DNA from: CBDFGS01 sp965247255
Lineage (GTDB): Bacteria; Chloroflexota; Dehalococcoidia; Lucifugimonadales; CAUZJF01
Length of the DNA: 64,000 bases
Assembly: GCA_965247255.1 (NCBI GenBank)
Contig: CBDFGS010000009.1
Location: 512,167-576,166, forward strand
Direction: 5' to 3'
The position numbers and the translations under genes are program-made. The notes under the pieces are model-generated. The model had not been told where the DNA came from. It saw only the letters and a program-made list of their open reading frames with translations, and did no database searches. Positions 35,451 to 47,400 of this stretch are shown here, piece after piece. The number at the start of each line of letters is the position of its first letter. Position 1 is the first letter of the stretch.

Positions 35451-38400
35451 TCAGAGTCGCCTGTTCGATCTGCGCTCGCGGACCACTATGCTCCCCGCGA
35501 TCACCAGCAGCATGCCCATGAGTCCGATCACCAACAGCAGACCTGGAGGGACTGTCGCATCTCCGACACCTGGGGGGACCACAGTGATGGGCACCGGAGT
35601 CGGCGTAGGAGGGGGACTGGTTTCAGGCCTGTCGAGGCTACGAACCCTATTGGTGGAAACTACCGCGGCCTCCTTGCCCGAGCCGTGGCCGTCCGTATAG
35701 GAGGCGGTGGCGCGGAGGTAGTTGCCCCCGTCGTTTGCGACCGGCCTGTACCTGTAGGAGTTGGCTCTGACGATGTCGCGCCACCCGGTCGAGCCGTTGG
35801 CAGACCTGGCCCATTGCCAGGAGGTGTCGTACACCGAGCCGTCCGGATCGGTCAGGGAGGCGGACAGTGTAGTCCCCTCCCGCGGCCAGGTGGTAGACAT
35901 GGAGACGGTTCCGGCCTCGTCGACGTTGTTGACATTGATGGTGACGTTGATGGAGTCATCGTTCGTGGTGTCTTGGTCGCCGTCGGTGTCAAGACGATCG
36001 TGGACCGAGACGATGACGCTGTACTCCCTGAGGCCGGACTCGTAGTCGAGCAGGGTCCCGGAGCCGACGGTGATCTGACCGGTGGAGCCGTCTAGGACGA
36101 AGGAAGACGCGTCGGTTCCTGAGAGGGAGTAGGCGAGGGTATTGCCTTCGGGATCTGTGGCGGTGACGGCGCTGCCCACGTGGTTGCCCGGGGGCTCTTC
36201 TTCATCGACGGCGAGGGTTGCGCTCTCGCCGAGATCGAATTCAGGAGCGTGGTTGCGCACCAGAGGCGTCGCCCGGGCGATGTTCGAGGGCGGGCTTTCG
36301 CCGACATCGCTTACCTTGTCCACCGCGCGGACCTGGAAGGTGTACTCGACGCCGTTCTCCAGATCTGTGACCCTGTGGGATACGGTCGTAGCTTTGCTGT
36401 CGTCTATATGGGCCCACTGTGGGATGTCCGACACGTGGACCGAACCGAAGCCATCGTTCCCCTCGGGTGCCCCGACCACGATGCTCTGGCCGTCCAGGGC
36501 GACGGAGTTTCCGAACTCGTCGCCCCTTTCTTCTTCGTCGGTGGGTAAGATGAGCTTGTCCGACTCCGTTCTGTAGTCTTCGTTCGGATCGTTGGCCCAG
36601 ACTGCGCCGGCTGGCTTGGTGAAGAGGTAAGCCGCACCGGAACGAGCGTCTTCGTCGCAGTCGTCGTCGTCGGATTCGTCGGGATCGCATACGTCGACGT
36701 TGGCGGCGTACGCCCCGATCACGATGGTGCCACCCCGCACCGCAACGGAGGACCCGAAATAATCACTTACGCCGCGGTCGGAAGCGGTGAGTTTGGCCGT
36801 CTCTATGGCGTCGGTAAAGACATAGGCCGAACCCCTGTTGCCGTCGTCTTCCTGAGCCCCGATCACGACAGTGTCACCGTCCACCGCCACGGAACGCCCA
36901 AACTGGTCGCCATCATCGCCGTTGGACGCGCTGAGCTTGGCCGCAGTACTTGTGGCGACCCAACCGCCGACGGGCCTGATGAATACGTAGGCCGCACCAG
37001 TGGGAATGGTATTGGTCTTGTGGCGGTACGCCCCGATCACGATGGTGTCCCCGTGCACCGCGACCGAGTGCCCGAAGTAGTCGAATCCGGCCCCGTCGGA
37101 TGCGATGAGCTTGGAGGAGGTACTGGTGGACGTCCAATCGCCGCCGTCGGGCTTGGTGAATACGTAGGTCGCGCCAGCTTTCGCTTTTCCGCCGACTTTG
37201 TGGAAGTAGGCACCAACCACCACGGTACTCTCGTGCACCGCTACGGAATACCCGAACCGGTCGCCTTCCACCCCGTCGGAAGCGGTGAGCTTGGCCGCGG
37301 TGCTGGTGGCGACCCAGCCGCCGTCGGGCCTGGTGAATACGTAGGCCGCACCGGCGTCGGATTCGCTGTCGAGGTCGTGTTGGTACGCCCCGACCACGAT
37401 GGTGTCACCGTGCACCGCTACGGAATACCCGAACTCGTCGGATGTGTCCCCGTCGGAAGCGGTGAGCTTGATCGGCTGGCTCCACTTACCGGAAAGCGGG
37501 TCCCTGGTGAAGACGTACGCCGAGCCGGAATTGACACCGTTGTCGTCGTCCTGGGGCGCACCCACTACGGCGGTGCCACCGTCCACTGCCACGGCATTCC
37601 CGAACCGGTCGCCGTCCGCCCCGTCGGACGCGGTGAACCTGCTTTGCTCGGGATGCTGCAGTACCTGGTAGTGCTTTATGGTCGAATCGTCGGAGAGGTC
37701 CCAGCTCAGCTCCACCGCACGGTCTCTCTCCTCCGCAACCAGCCCGGTTGGCTTGACCGGCCTGCCAAGCTTGGGCGTGGCGCTGACGGTTTCGTTAGAC
37801 GGACGATTGGCGGCGGCGTTCACCGAACGCACCCGGAAGGCATACTCTTGGTCGTTGGACAGATTGAGCACCCGGTAGAAGTAATCCTCGCCGTTGTCGG
37901 TCAATTCTGTTGAGACGAAGTCCGTCCACTCCGCGTCTGAGATGTCCATCGCGTAGGCAAAACCGGGAACATTGTCGTCCTGAGGCGCGCCTGCCAGCAG
38001 GGTACCATCGTCTACTGCAACGGAGTATCCGAGCCGGTCATTCTGGTCGGGACCGGGGCCGGCGAGATTGAGCGTCTGGCTCCACACCCCTAACTTCCGG
38101 GCAAACACGTAAGTCGAACCGGTGTCAGGAGCGGCGGGGTCGCGGTCGTCCAGGTACGCCCCGACGGCGGCGGTATTGCCGTCCACCGCAACGGAGTTCC
38201 CGAACCCATCGTCTGCGTGGCCATTGGAAGCGGTGAGCTTGAGCGGCTGGCCCCACTTGCCGGAGTTCGAATCCCTCGTGAAGACGTAGGCCGCACCGGC
38301 GTTGGGTATACTCGTGCCGTTGTCATCGACGTCGTACTTGTGCGCCCCGAGCACGACGGTGTCGCCGTCCACCGCTACGGAGATTCCGAACTCGTCGCTC

Positions 38401-41400
38401 GCTGCGCCGTCGGGGGCGGTGAGCCTTGCCGATTCGGTTCTGTGGTCTTTGCTCGGTTCGTTGGCCCAGCCGCCGGTGTCGGGCTTGATAAAGACGTAGG
38501 CTGCACCGGCGTTGGGGATACTGCTGCCGTTGTCATTAATGTCGTGCAGGTGTGCTCCTACCACGACGGTGTCACCGTCTACAGCCACGGAGATTCCAAG
38601 CTCGTCGTTGGCCGCGCCGTCGGAGGCGATGAGCTTGGCCGCCGCCGCCTTGTGGTTTTCACCCGAATCGTTGGCCCAGGCGACGTCGTCTGCCTTGGTG
38701 AATACGTAAGCCGCACCATTGCGAGTGTCGTCCTGGCGCGCCCCCACCACGATGGTGTTTCCGTCTATCGCCACGGAAATTCCGAACTCGTCGTCCGCCG
38801 CGCCGTCGGAAGCGGCGAGCTTGGCCGTCTCCCACTTGTAGGTCTGATTCTCATCATTTGCCCAGACGCTGTCGGGTGACTTGGTGAATACGTACGCTGC
38901 GCCGTTGCGAGTGTCGTCCTGGCGCGCCCCAACCACGATGGTGTTTCCGTCTATGGCCACGGAAATTCCGAACTCGTCATTCGCTGCGCCGTCGGAGGCA
39001 GTCAGCGTGGCGGCTTGGCTCCATGCATCGTCCGAATCCTTGGTGAAAACATAGGCCACACCGACGTTGGCGTTCCCGTCGACGTTCCGGCGGTAGGCCC
39101 CGACGACGGCGGTGTGGCCATCTATCGCTACCGAATACCCGAACTCGTCGTCGTCAGCACCGTCGTCGGCGGTCAGCTTGCTCTGGGGAAGGTGCAATAG
39201 CTGGTGCTCGTCTATCGGCCGATCCGTGGTTTCGACCGTCACATTCCAGTGGAACGTCGCCTGGGTGTCGCCGCTGGTAGTGCCGAGCCCGGTGGGCATA
39301 TTTGGCACATCGATGATCGTCACGTTGCGGGAGACGGAAGAGCGGCCCGGGAGCGTGCCGCTGTTGAGGGCCCGGACGGCAAACGTACGCGTGCCCACCG
39401 TCAGACCGGAGACGGTGTACGAGACGGTGCCGGAATCGCTCCCGGAGATGTTGTTCCAAGTGGAACCGCCGTCAGCCGTGTACTGATAGCCGGTGACGGT
39501 CAGGCGCGCCAGAGCCGTGTCCCACGTCAATCCCACCTGGCCGACGCCGGTCTGCGCGGCATTGAAGTTTGTCGGCCGCGCGGGGCGGGAGCCAGCCGCT
39601 GACGGGGTGGAGGTCACGGTGTCGGACGCGGCGCTTGCAATGGTCACGTTCACGGCCCGAACCCGGAAGGTATAGGGGATGTCGTTGGTCAGACCGGTCA
39701 CAATGTGGGACGTGGTTGCCCATGTGCTTCCGGTGACGTCGGTCCAATCGTCGCCGAAGTCGTCCTCCCCCGTTTTTTGCTGGTATTGGAACCCGGTAAT
39801 CGACGTTTGCCCGCCGGAGTAAAGCCAACTTAGCTCTACCTGCTCGTCGCCAGCAAGGTGACGGAGCTCGGTGGGTCTGTCCGGCGCTGCAGCTATTGTT
39901 ACCGACCAAGGGTCGGAAGAAACGCCTTCTCCGGCGCTGTTGGTGGCGCGGACGGCAAACGTACGCGTGCCCACCATCAGACCGGAGACGGTGTACGAGA
40001 CGGTGCCGGAATCGCTCCCGGAGATGTTGTTCCAATTGGAACCGCCGTCACTCGTGTACTCATAACCGGCGACGGCCAGGGGCTGGACGCTCCGCTCCCA
40101 CTCCAAACGCACCTCGTCTGCGCCAGTCCGCACCGCGGAGAAGTTCCTGGGTTTGATGGGTAGCGAGGCGGCCCCCGCCGGGGTCTCTGACACCTGATCA
40201 GACCGGACGCTTGCGCCGCCGTCGTTCACCGCGCGGACGGCGAAGGTGTGCTCCAAGCCGTTGGTCAGGCCGGTCGCAAAGTGGGACCTGGTCTCTCCCG
40301 TGCTCCCAGCGATGTCGGCCCACACCGCGATGTCGTAAAGGTAGGCGGCCCCCTGACTGTTGCTGCCTTGCCCGTTCGACCCGACCATGGCGGTGAGGCC
40401 GTCTACCGAAACGGAAAGCCCGAACCTGTCGCCATTACCGGTGCCAGACCCGGTGAGTTTGGCCGCCTCGGTACTGTCGGCCCAGCCGGCGGCAGGCTTG
40501 GTGAAAACGTAAGCCGACCCTGACCTGTTGGTTTCGTTCAGGGCGTCCGCCCCAATAACAATGGTGTCACCGTCCACCGCGACGGAGAATCCGAACTGGT
40601 CGCCGTCCGTACGGTCGGAGGCGGTGAGCTTGGCCGTCTCAGTCCCTGGGCTGTTGGCCCAGCCGGTATCGGGCTTGGTGAACACATGGGCAGAACCCCT
40701 ATTGCTGTCGTTCCCGTAGGCCCCCACCACGATGGTGTCACCGTCGATGGCTACTGAACGCCCGAATCTGTCGTTGTTATTGCGGGAGTAGGCGGTGAGC
40801 TTGGCCGCCCCAGCACTGGTGCTATCGGCCCAACCTGTGGCGGGCTTGGTGAACACGAAGGCCGAACCCTTGTCGTCGTCACTGTCTCCGCTGGCCCCAA
40901 CCACGATGGTGCCGGCGTCGACTGCTACCGACCTGCCGAAGCTGTCGCTCCCGCTGAGCTTGGCCGCAGTAGTTGTGGAGGTCCAGCCGTCGGTAGGCTT
41001 GGTGAAGACGTAGGCTGCATTATTGTTGTGGGCCCCGACCGCGACGGTGTCACCGTCCACCGCTACCGAAATTCCGAACTCGTCGTCATCGGCGCGGTCG
41101 GAGGCGGTGAGCTTCGCCGCAGTGCTGGTGGAGGCCCAGCCGCCGCTGGGTTCGGTGAATACGTACACCGCACCTCTACTGCTCGAGCCGTGGGGAGCGC
41201 CAACCACTATAGTGTCGCCATTCGAAGTGTCTTCATGTACCGCCACAGATAGTCCGAATCTATCCTGAGCATTCGGATCGCTGGCTCTGAGCTTGGCCAC
41301 CTGGCTCCACGTGCCGGATGAGTCTCTGGTGAACACGAAGGCGGCGCCGGAATTATCGGGGTTGTCCTCTCCGGGCATTCCGACCACGGCGGTGTCGCCG

Positions 41401-44400
41401 TCTATCGCTACGGCATACCCGAACTCATCGTTAGCCTCCCGGGTGTCGGCGGTCAGCATGGCGTTCCCGGCATGCTGCCACAGCTGGTAGTTTTTGATGG
41501 GCGGCGAGCCCTCGACGGGATCGTTCCAGCTCAGCTTCACCTGGGTATCGCCGGGCACAGCAGAGAGCCCGGTCGGCTTTGCTGGCCTCGGCTTTAGCGG
41601 TGTTGCCCTGACCTCCGAGGGCAGACCGGCGCCGGCCCCTTCCACCTTATCCACCGCGCGGACCTGAAAGCTGTACTCGAGCCGGTTGGTCAGACCGGTG
41701 ACGGTGTGGGACGTGGTCGTCGGTCCGCTACCGTTGATGTCGGCCCACTGCGGGACTACCCACAGGTAGACGGCGCCTGAATCGGGGCCGCTGATGTTGG
41801 ACTCGTAGGCCCCAGCCAGGACGGTGTCGCCGGCCACCGCAACGGAGTACCCCAACCAGTCGCCCTTTCCACGGGAGGGCCCAGTGAGCTTCGTCTTCTG
41901 GCTCCACCCGTTGGAATCCTGGGTGAAAACGTAGGCCGAACCGGCATTGTCGCCATTGTCGTCGTCCAGGTATGCCCCAACCACGATGGTGTCCTCGTCA
42001 TCGTTCACGGCCACGGAAATCCCGAACTCGTCTCCTCTCGCAGCGTCGGAGGCGATGAGCTTCCCGGTCTCAGTGCCGTCGGCCCAAGGACCGCCGGTAG
42101 GCCTGATAAAGACGTAGGCCGCACCGGCGTTAGCCTTCTCGGTGCCGACGCCGACATCGTACTTGTGCGCCCCGACCACGACGGTGTCACCGTGCACGGC
42201 CACGGAGATTCCGAACTCGTCGTCCGCCGCGGCGTCATCGGCGGTGAGCTTGGCGGTCTCGGTGGCGGTGGCCCAGCCGCCGCTCTCGGGCTTGGTGAAG
42301 ACGTAGGCCGCGCCGGTGCTCACATCGGTGCCGTCAACCGTGTTTTGGTTTCCGTGCGCCCCGACCACGATGGTTTCGCCGTGCACAGCCACAGAGATTC
42401 CGAACGCGTCGTCCGCTGCGGCGTTGGAAGCGGTGAGCTTGGCGGTCTCGGTGCCGGTGGCCCAGCCGGCCGCGGGCTTAGTGAAGACGTAGGCCGAACC
42501 GGAATTGTCGCCGTTGGTGGCGTCGTCATCTTGGTGTGCTCCCACTACGATGGTGTTGCCGTGCACAGCCACGGAGATTCCGAACTCGTCGTCGGCCGCG
42601 GCGTCGGAAGCGGTGAACTTGGCCTTCTGGCCCCAAACACCGGAGACCTTGGTGAAGACGTAGGCGGCGCCTTTGCTGCTGTCATCTTGGTGCGCTCCCA
42701 CTACGATGGTGTCGCCGTGCACAGCCACGGAGATTCCGAACTCGTCGTTCGCCGCGGCGTCATCGGCGGTGAGCTTGGCCGCCCAGCTCCACGGAGCGGT
42801 AGACGAGCTCCTGGTAAAGACGTGGGCGGAACCGGAATTGTCGCCATCGTCGTCGTCCCTGTAGGCCCCGACGACCGCGGTGTTGCCGTCCACTGCAACG
42901 GAGATTCCGAGCCCGTCGCCCCGCACCACCGGGTCGTCGGTGGAGGCGGGGGGCAGCTTGCCGCCCTGAATAACCTGGAGCAGGTGGTACTTCTCTATGG
43001 TCGAATCTTCGGGGTCATCCCAACTCAGGTCCACCACGGTATCGCCCGCGTCCGCGGCGAAACCCGTGGGCCGGTTCGGTATCGCAATCGTGGGCGTACC
43101 TCCGGCGCGGGCCGAGGCCAAACCCGCGCCTGCGGCGTTCACGCCCCGCACCTGGAAGGTGTGTTCCTCGTCGTTGGTCAGGCCGGTGACGATGTGGGAG
43201 GTGGTCGTCGCGCCGCTACCCGGTATGTCGGCCCACTCCGAAATGCTCAAAAAGTAGGCCGCACCGGTATTGGCGTCGTTCTTGTCATCCGAATACGCAC
43301 CAACCACGACGGTGTCGCCGCTGACCCCGACGGAATACCCATAGCGGTCCCCCGCCTCGCCGTCGGAGGCGGTGAGCTTTTCCCTCTGGCGCCACCCACC
43401 GGCGGAGTCCCGGGTGAAGACGTAGGCTGAGCCAGATAGATCGCTTTTGTCGTCGTCCTGGTGCGCCCCCACCACGATGGTGTCGCCGTCCACGGCCACG
43501 GAGATTCCGAACTCGTCGTTCGCCGCGCCATCATCGGCAGTGAGCTTGGCTACATGCTTCCACACGCCGGAGACCTCGGTGAATACGTAAGCGGCACCGT
43601 TGCTGGTGTCGTCCTGACGCGCCCCAACCACCACCGTGTCGCCGTTTACCGCGATGGAGATTCCGAACTCGTCGTTCGCCGCGCCGTCCACGGCGATGAG
43701 CTTCGCCTTCTGGCTCCACACGCCGGAGACCTTGGTAAAGACGTAGGCCGAACCGGCATTGCCGATGGTGTTACCGTCGTCGGTGTGGTCGTCGTGGTAC
43801 GCCCCGATCATGGCGGTGTCGCCGTCTAACGCGACGGAGATTCCGAACTCGTCGTTCGCCGCGGCGTCCGAGGCGATGAACTTGGCCGTCTCGTTGCTGT
43901 CGGCCCATCCGGTGTACGGCTTGGTGAAGACGTAGGCTGCGCCTTTGCCGCTGTCGTATTGGTGAGCTCCTACCAGGACGGTGTTGCCGTCGACAGCGAC
44001 GGAGATTCCGAACTCGTCGTTCGCTGCGGCGCCGAAGGCAGTGAGCTTGGCCGTCTGAGTCATGTCGGCCCAGCCGTTTGCAGGCTTGGTGAAGACATAG
44101 GCCGCGCCTTCGTCGTCATCGGTGTCGCCGTCGCCGTCAGTGTGGTCGTCGAGGTGCGCTCCTACGACCACTGTTTCGCCGTTCACAGCTACGGAATACC
44201 CGAACTCGTCGGTCCCGGCGCCGTCGGAAGCGGTGAGCTTGGCTACCTGGCTCCACACGCCGGAGACCTTGGTAAAGACGTAGGCCGAACCGGCATTGCC
44301 GATGGTGTTGTCGTCGTCGTCGGTGTGGTCGTCTTGGTACGCCCCGATCACGGCGGTGTTGCCATCCACCGCCACCGAATATCCGAATTCGTCGCCCCGG

Positions 44401-47400
44401 AGGCCGTCGGCGGCGGTCAGCTTGCTCGGGTCGATCTGGAAGTGCTGGTACTTGTCTATGGTCGAATCATCGGGATCGTCCCAACTCAGCTTCACCTGCT
44501 CGTCGCCCGCGTCCGGGGTGAACCCGGTGGGCGCCGCGGCCTGGGCTTCTAGAGTTACGGACGGGCGGCTGCCGGAGGCGTTTTGACCGCCACCGTTGTG
44601 GGCGCGGATGTCGAAGGTGTAGGTGCCTCCGGTAGTCAGGCCGGTGACCGTGTGGGAGTCGGTGCTCGAATCGCTTCCGTCGATATCGGTCCAACCGTCC
44701 CCATCCACCCCGGGGTTCTGATAAAACGAATAATCGGTGATGGTCAGCGGGGCAGTGCTCTTGGTCCACTTCAAGAGCACCTGGCCGACGCCGGTCTGAG
44801 TGGCGGTGAAGCCCGCGGGTCCGGAGGGGGAGAAACTCGCCGCCGCTGGCTTCGCGTCCGCTTCGGACGCGTCGCCCGCTCCCGCCGCGTTCACCGCGCG
44901 GACCCGGAAGGTGTGCTTGACGTTGTTGCGCAGACCCCTGGCGATGTGAGAGATGGTCCCCGCTCCGCTGCCGGGGATGTCGGCCCACTCCGCACCGGTG
45001 CCGAACACGTAGGCCGAACCCTTACCGCTATCGTCCCCGACTGCTCCAACCAACACGGTGTCGCCGTCGACCGCCACGAAGCTGCCGAACCGGTCGTCCC
45101 CGCTGCGATCGTAGGCCGTGAGCGGGTCCGAACCTTCCCTATCGGTCCAGCCGCCGGTGGAGGGCTCGGTGAATACGTACACTGAACCACGGTCGCTGTC
45201 GTCTTGGTCCGCACCAACCACGACGGTGTTGCCGTCCACCGCGACGGAGAATCCGAACTGGTCGTTCTCCGCGCGTTCGGAGGCGATCAGCTTGGCGGTC
45301 TCGGTATCGTTGGCCCAGCCGCCGGTGGCGGGCTTGGTGAAGACGTAGACCGCACCCTCATCGTCATCGGTGTCGTCATCGGTGTCGTCGTAGTCGTTGT
45401 AGGGCGCCCCAACCACGATGGTGTCTCCGTCCATGGCTACGGCCCGGCCGAACCGGTCGTCATTGGCGCGGTCGGAGGCGGTCAGCCTGGCAGTTGCATC
45501 GCTTGCCTCCTTGTCATGCCAGTCGTCCCAGACGCCGGTGGCGGCGGACTTGGTGAATACATAAGCCTCTCCTTGTTTTTTGGCGCCCACCTCGTATGCT
45601 CCCACCGCTACTGTGCCGCCATGCACGGCTACGGAGCGACCGAACCGGTCGCCAGCCGAATGGCCTCTCAGCGTGGCTGTCAAACCGGCCTTGACATTGG
45701 CATTCAGGGTGCTCCAGTTGCCCCAGCCGTTTGCGGGCCTCGTGAAGATGTAGGCCGAGCCCCTCGCTCCGGTGTCTTCCTCGGGCGCCCCGACCACGAT
45801 GGTGTCTTCGTGCACGGCCACCGAAGTTCCGAACTCGTCGTTCTCCGCGGCGTCGGAGGCGGTGAGCCTGGCCGCCTGAGTCATGTCGGCCCAGCCGGTG
45901 GCGGGCCTGGTGAAGACGTATGCAGCGCCAACATTGTCGATATCGTCGTTGGGGTCGTTGGGGTTGGTGTGGTCCTCCTCGTACGCCCCAACCACAATGG
46001 TGTCGCCGTGCACGGCGACACCATGTCCGAAGCCGGCATCCACCTTGGGATCGCTGGCGGTGAGCTTGCCTGCCTGGGTCCAGCCGCCAGCAACCCTGGT
46101 GAATACGTAGGCCGAACCAGACTGGGCTTTAGCGCTGTCGTCGTCCCCCAAAACCCCAATCACCAAAGTGTCACCGTCCACGGCGACGGAATGCCCGAAC
46201 TCGTCGTTGTCACTGCGGTCGTCGGATCTCAGCTTGATGCTCTCTGCAAGCTGCAACAGCTGGTATGTGGTTATGGACGCATTGCCGGGGTCCTTCCAGG
46301 TCAGCCGCACCTGGGTGTCGCCCGCCTCGGCGGCGAGATCGGTCGGCGTTGCCGGTACGGCGACGACAATCACAGACTTGGCGCCGGAAGAGACGCCATT
46401 GTCGAAGTTGTTCTTAGCGCGGACGGCGAAGGTGTAGTCCCCAGCGTTCAGATCGGTGACGGAATGGGAGATGGTGCGGGAATCGCTCCTCGAGATGGTG
46501 GTCCAAGAGCCGTTGTTCTGTCTGAACTCGTAACCAGTGAGGTCCAACGGGTTGGAACTCGCCTCCCACGTCAACTCCACTTGGCCGACGCCGGTCTGTC
46601 TGGCGGCGAAGCCTTCGGGTTTGACCGGGGCCGAAGACGCCGTCACCGGAGTCGCGGACTGCTCGCCAGACCAATCGCTCTTCCCAGCCGCGTTCACGGC
46701 GCGAACCTGGAAGGTGTACGCCGTGCCGTTGGTCAGGCCGGTCACGATATGGAAGGTGGTCCCGGATCTGCTCCCGGGGATTGTCTCCAAAACGTCGAAG
46801 GCGTCGGTGCCCTCCTTCTGCCGGTACTCGTACCCGGATATGGTGAAATCTGCGGGGCTTCTCCAGCCGAGCCACACCTGTTTGTCGCCCGCGATGGCGG
46901 AGTAGGAGTCGGGCGCCGCCGGTATGTTGGCGACGATAGTCACGGACCGGGAGTCGGACGCCGTCAAACTGTCGCTGTTGACATCTTTGTTGAAGGCGCT
47001 GTTGACGGCGCGGACAGCGAAGGTGTACGGGATGCTGTCAAGGCCAGTGATGGTGTAGGAAACCATGCTGGAATCGCTATCTGCGATGGGGGTCCAACTG
47101 GGGCCGCCGCCGTCGTCCTGGCTGTACTCATAACCGGTGACGGTCAGCGGGTAGCGGTGCGCGTCCCACGTCAACTCCACCTCACCGATCCCATTCTGCG
47201 TGGCGGAAAAGTTTAGGGGTCTCGCCGGAGCGTAGGAGGCCGCCTTCGGGGTCCCTGCCACCGAGTCGGACGGATCGCTGGCTTCGGCGCCGTCCACCGC
47301 GCGCACCCGGAAGGTGTGGTCGATGTCGTTGGTCAGACCGGTCACGATGTGGGAAGTGGTCGCCGCGTTACTACCGGCGATGTCTTCCCAGTCCACGATG

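Noticed and set aside
45204..47216. 670-codon plus-strand frame, and a 421-codon one at 42165-43430, opposite the giant gene
   Set aside because: They are antisense shadows of repeated GC-rich blades; the repeated VGEDVGRT-type phrases are the reverse of FG-GAP codons.
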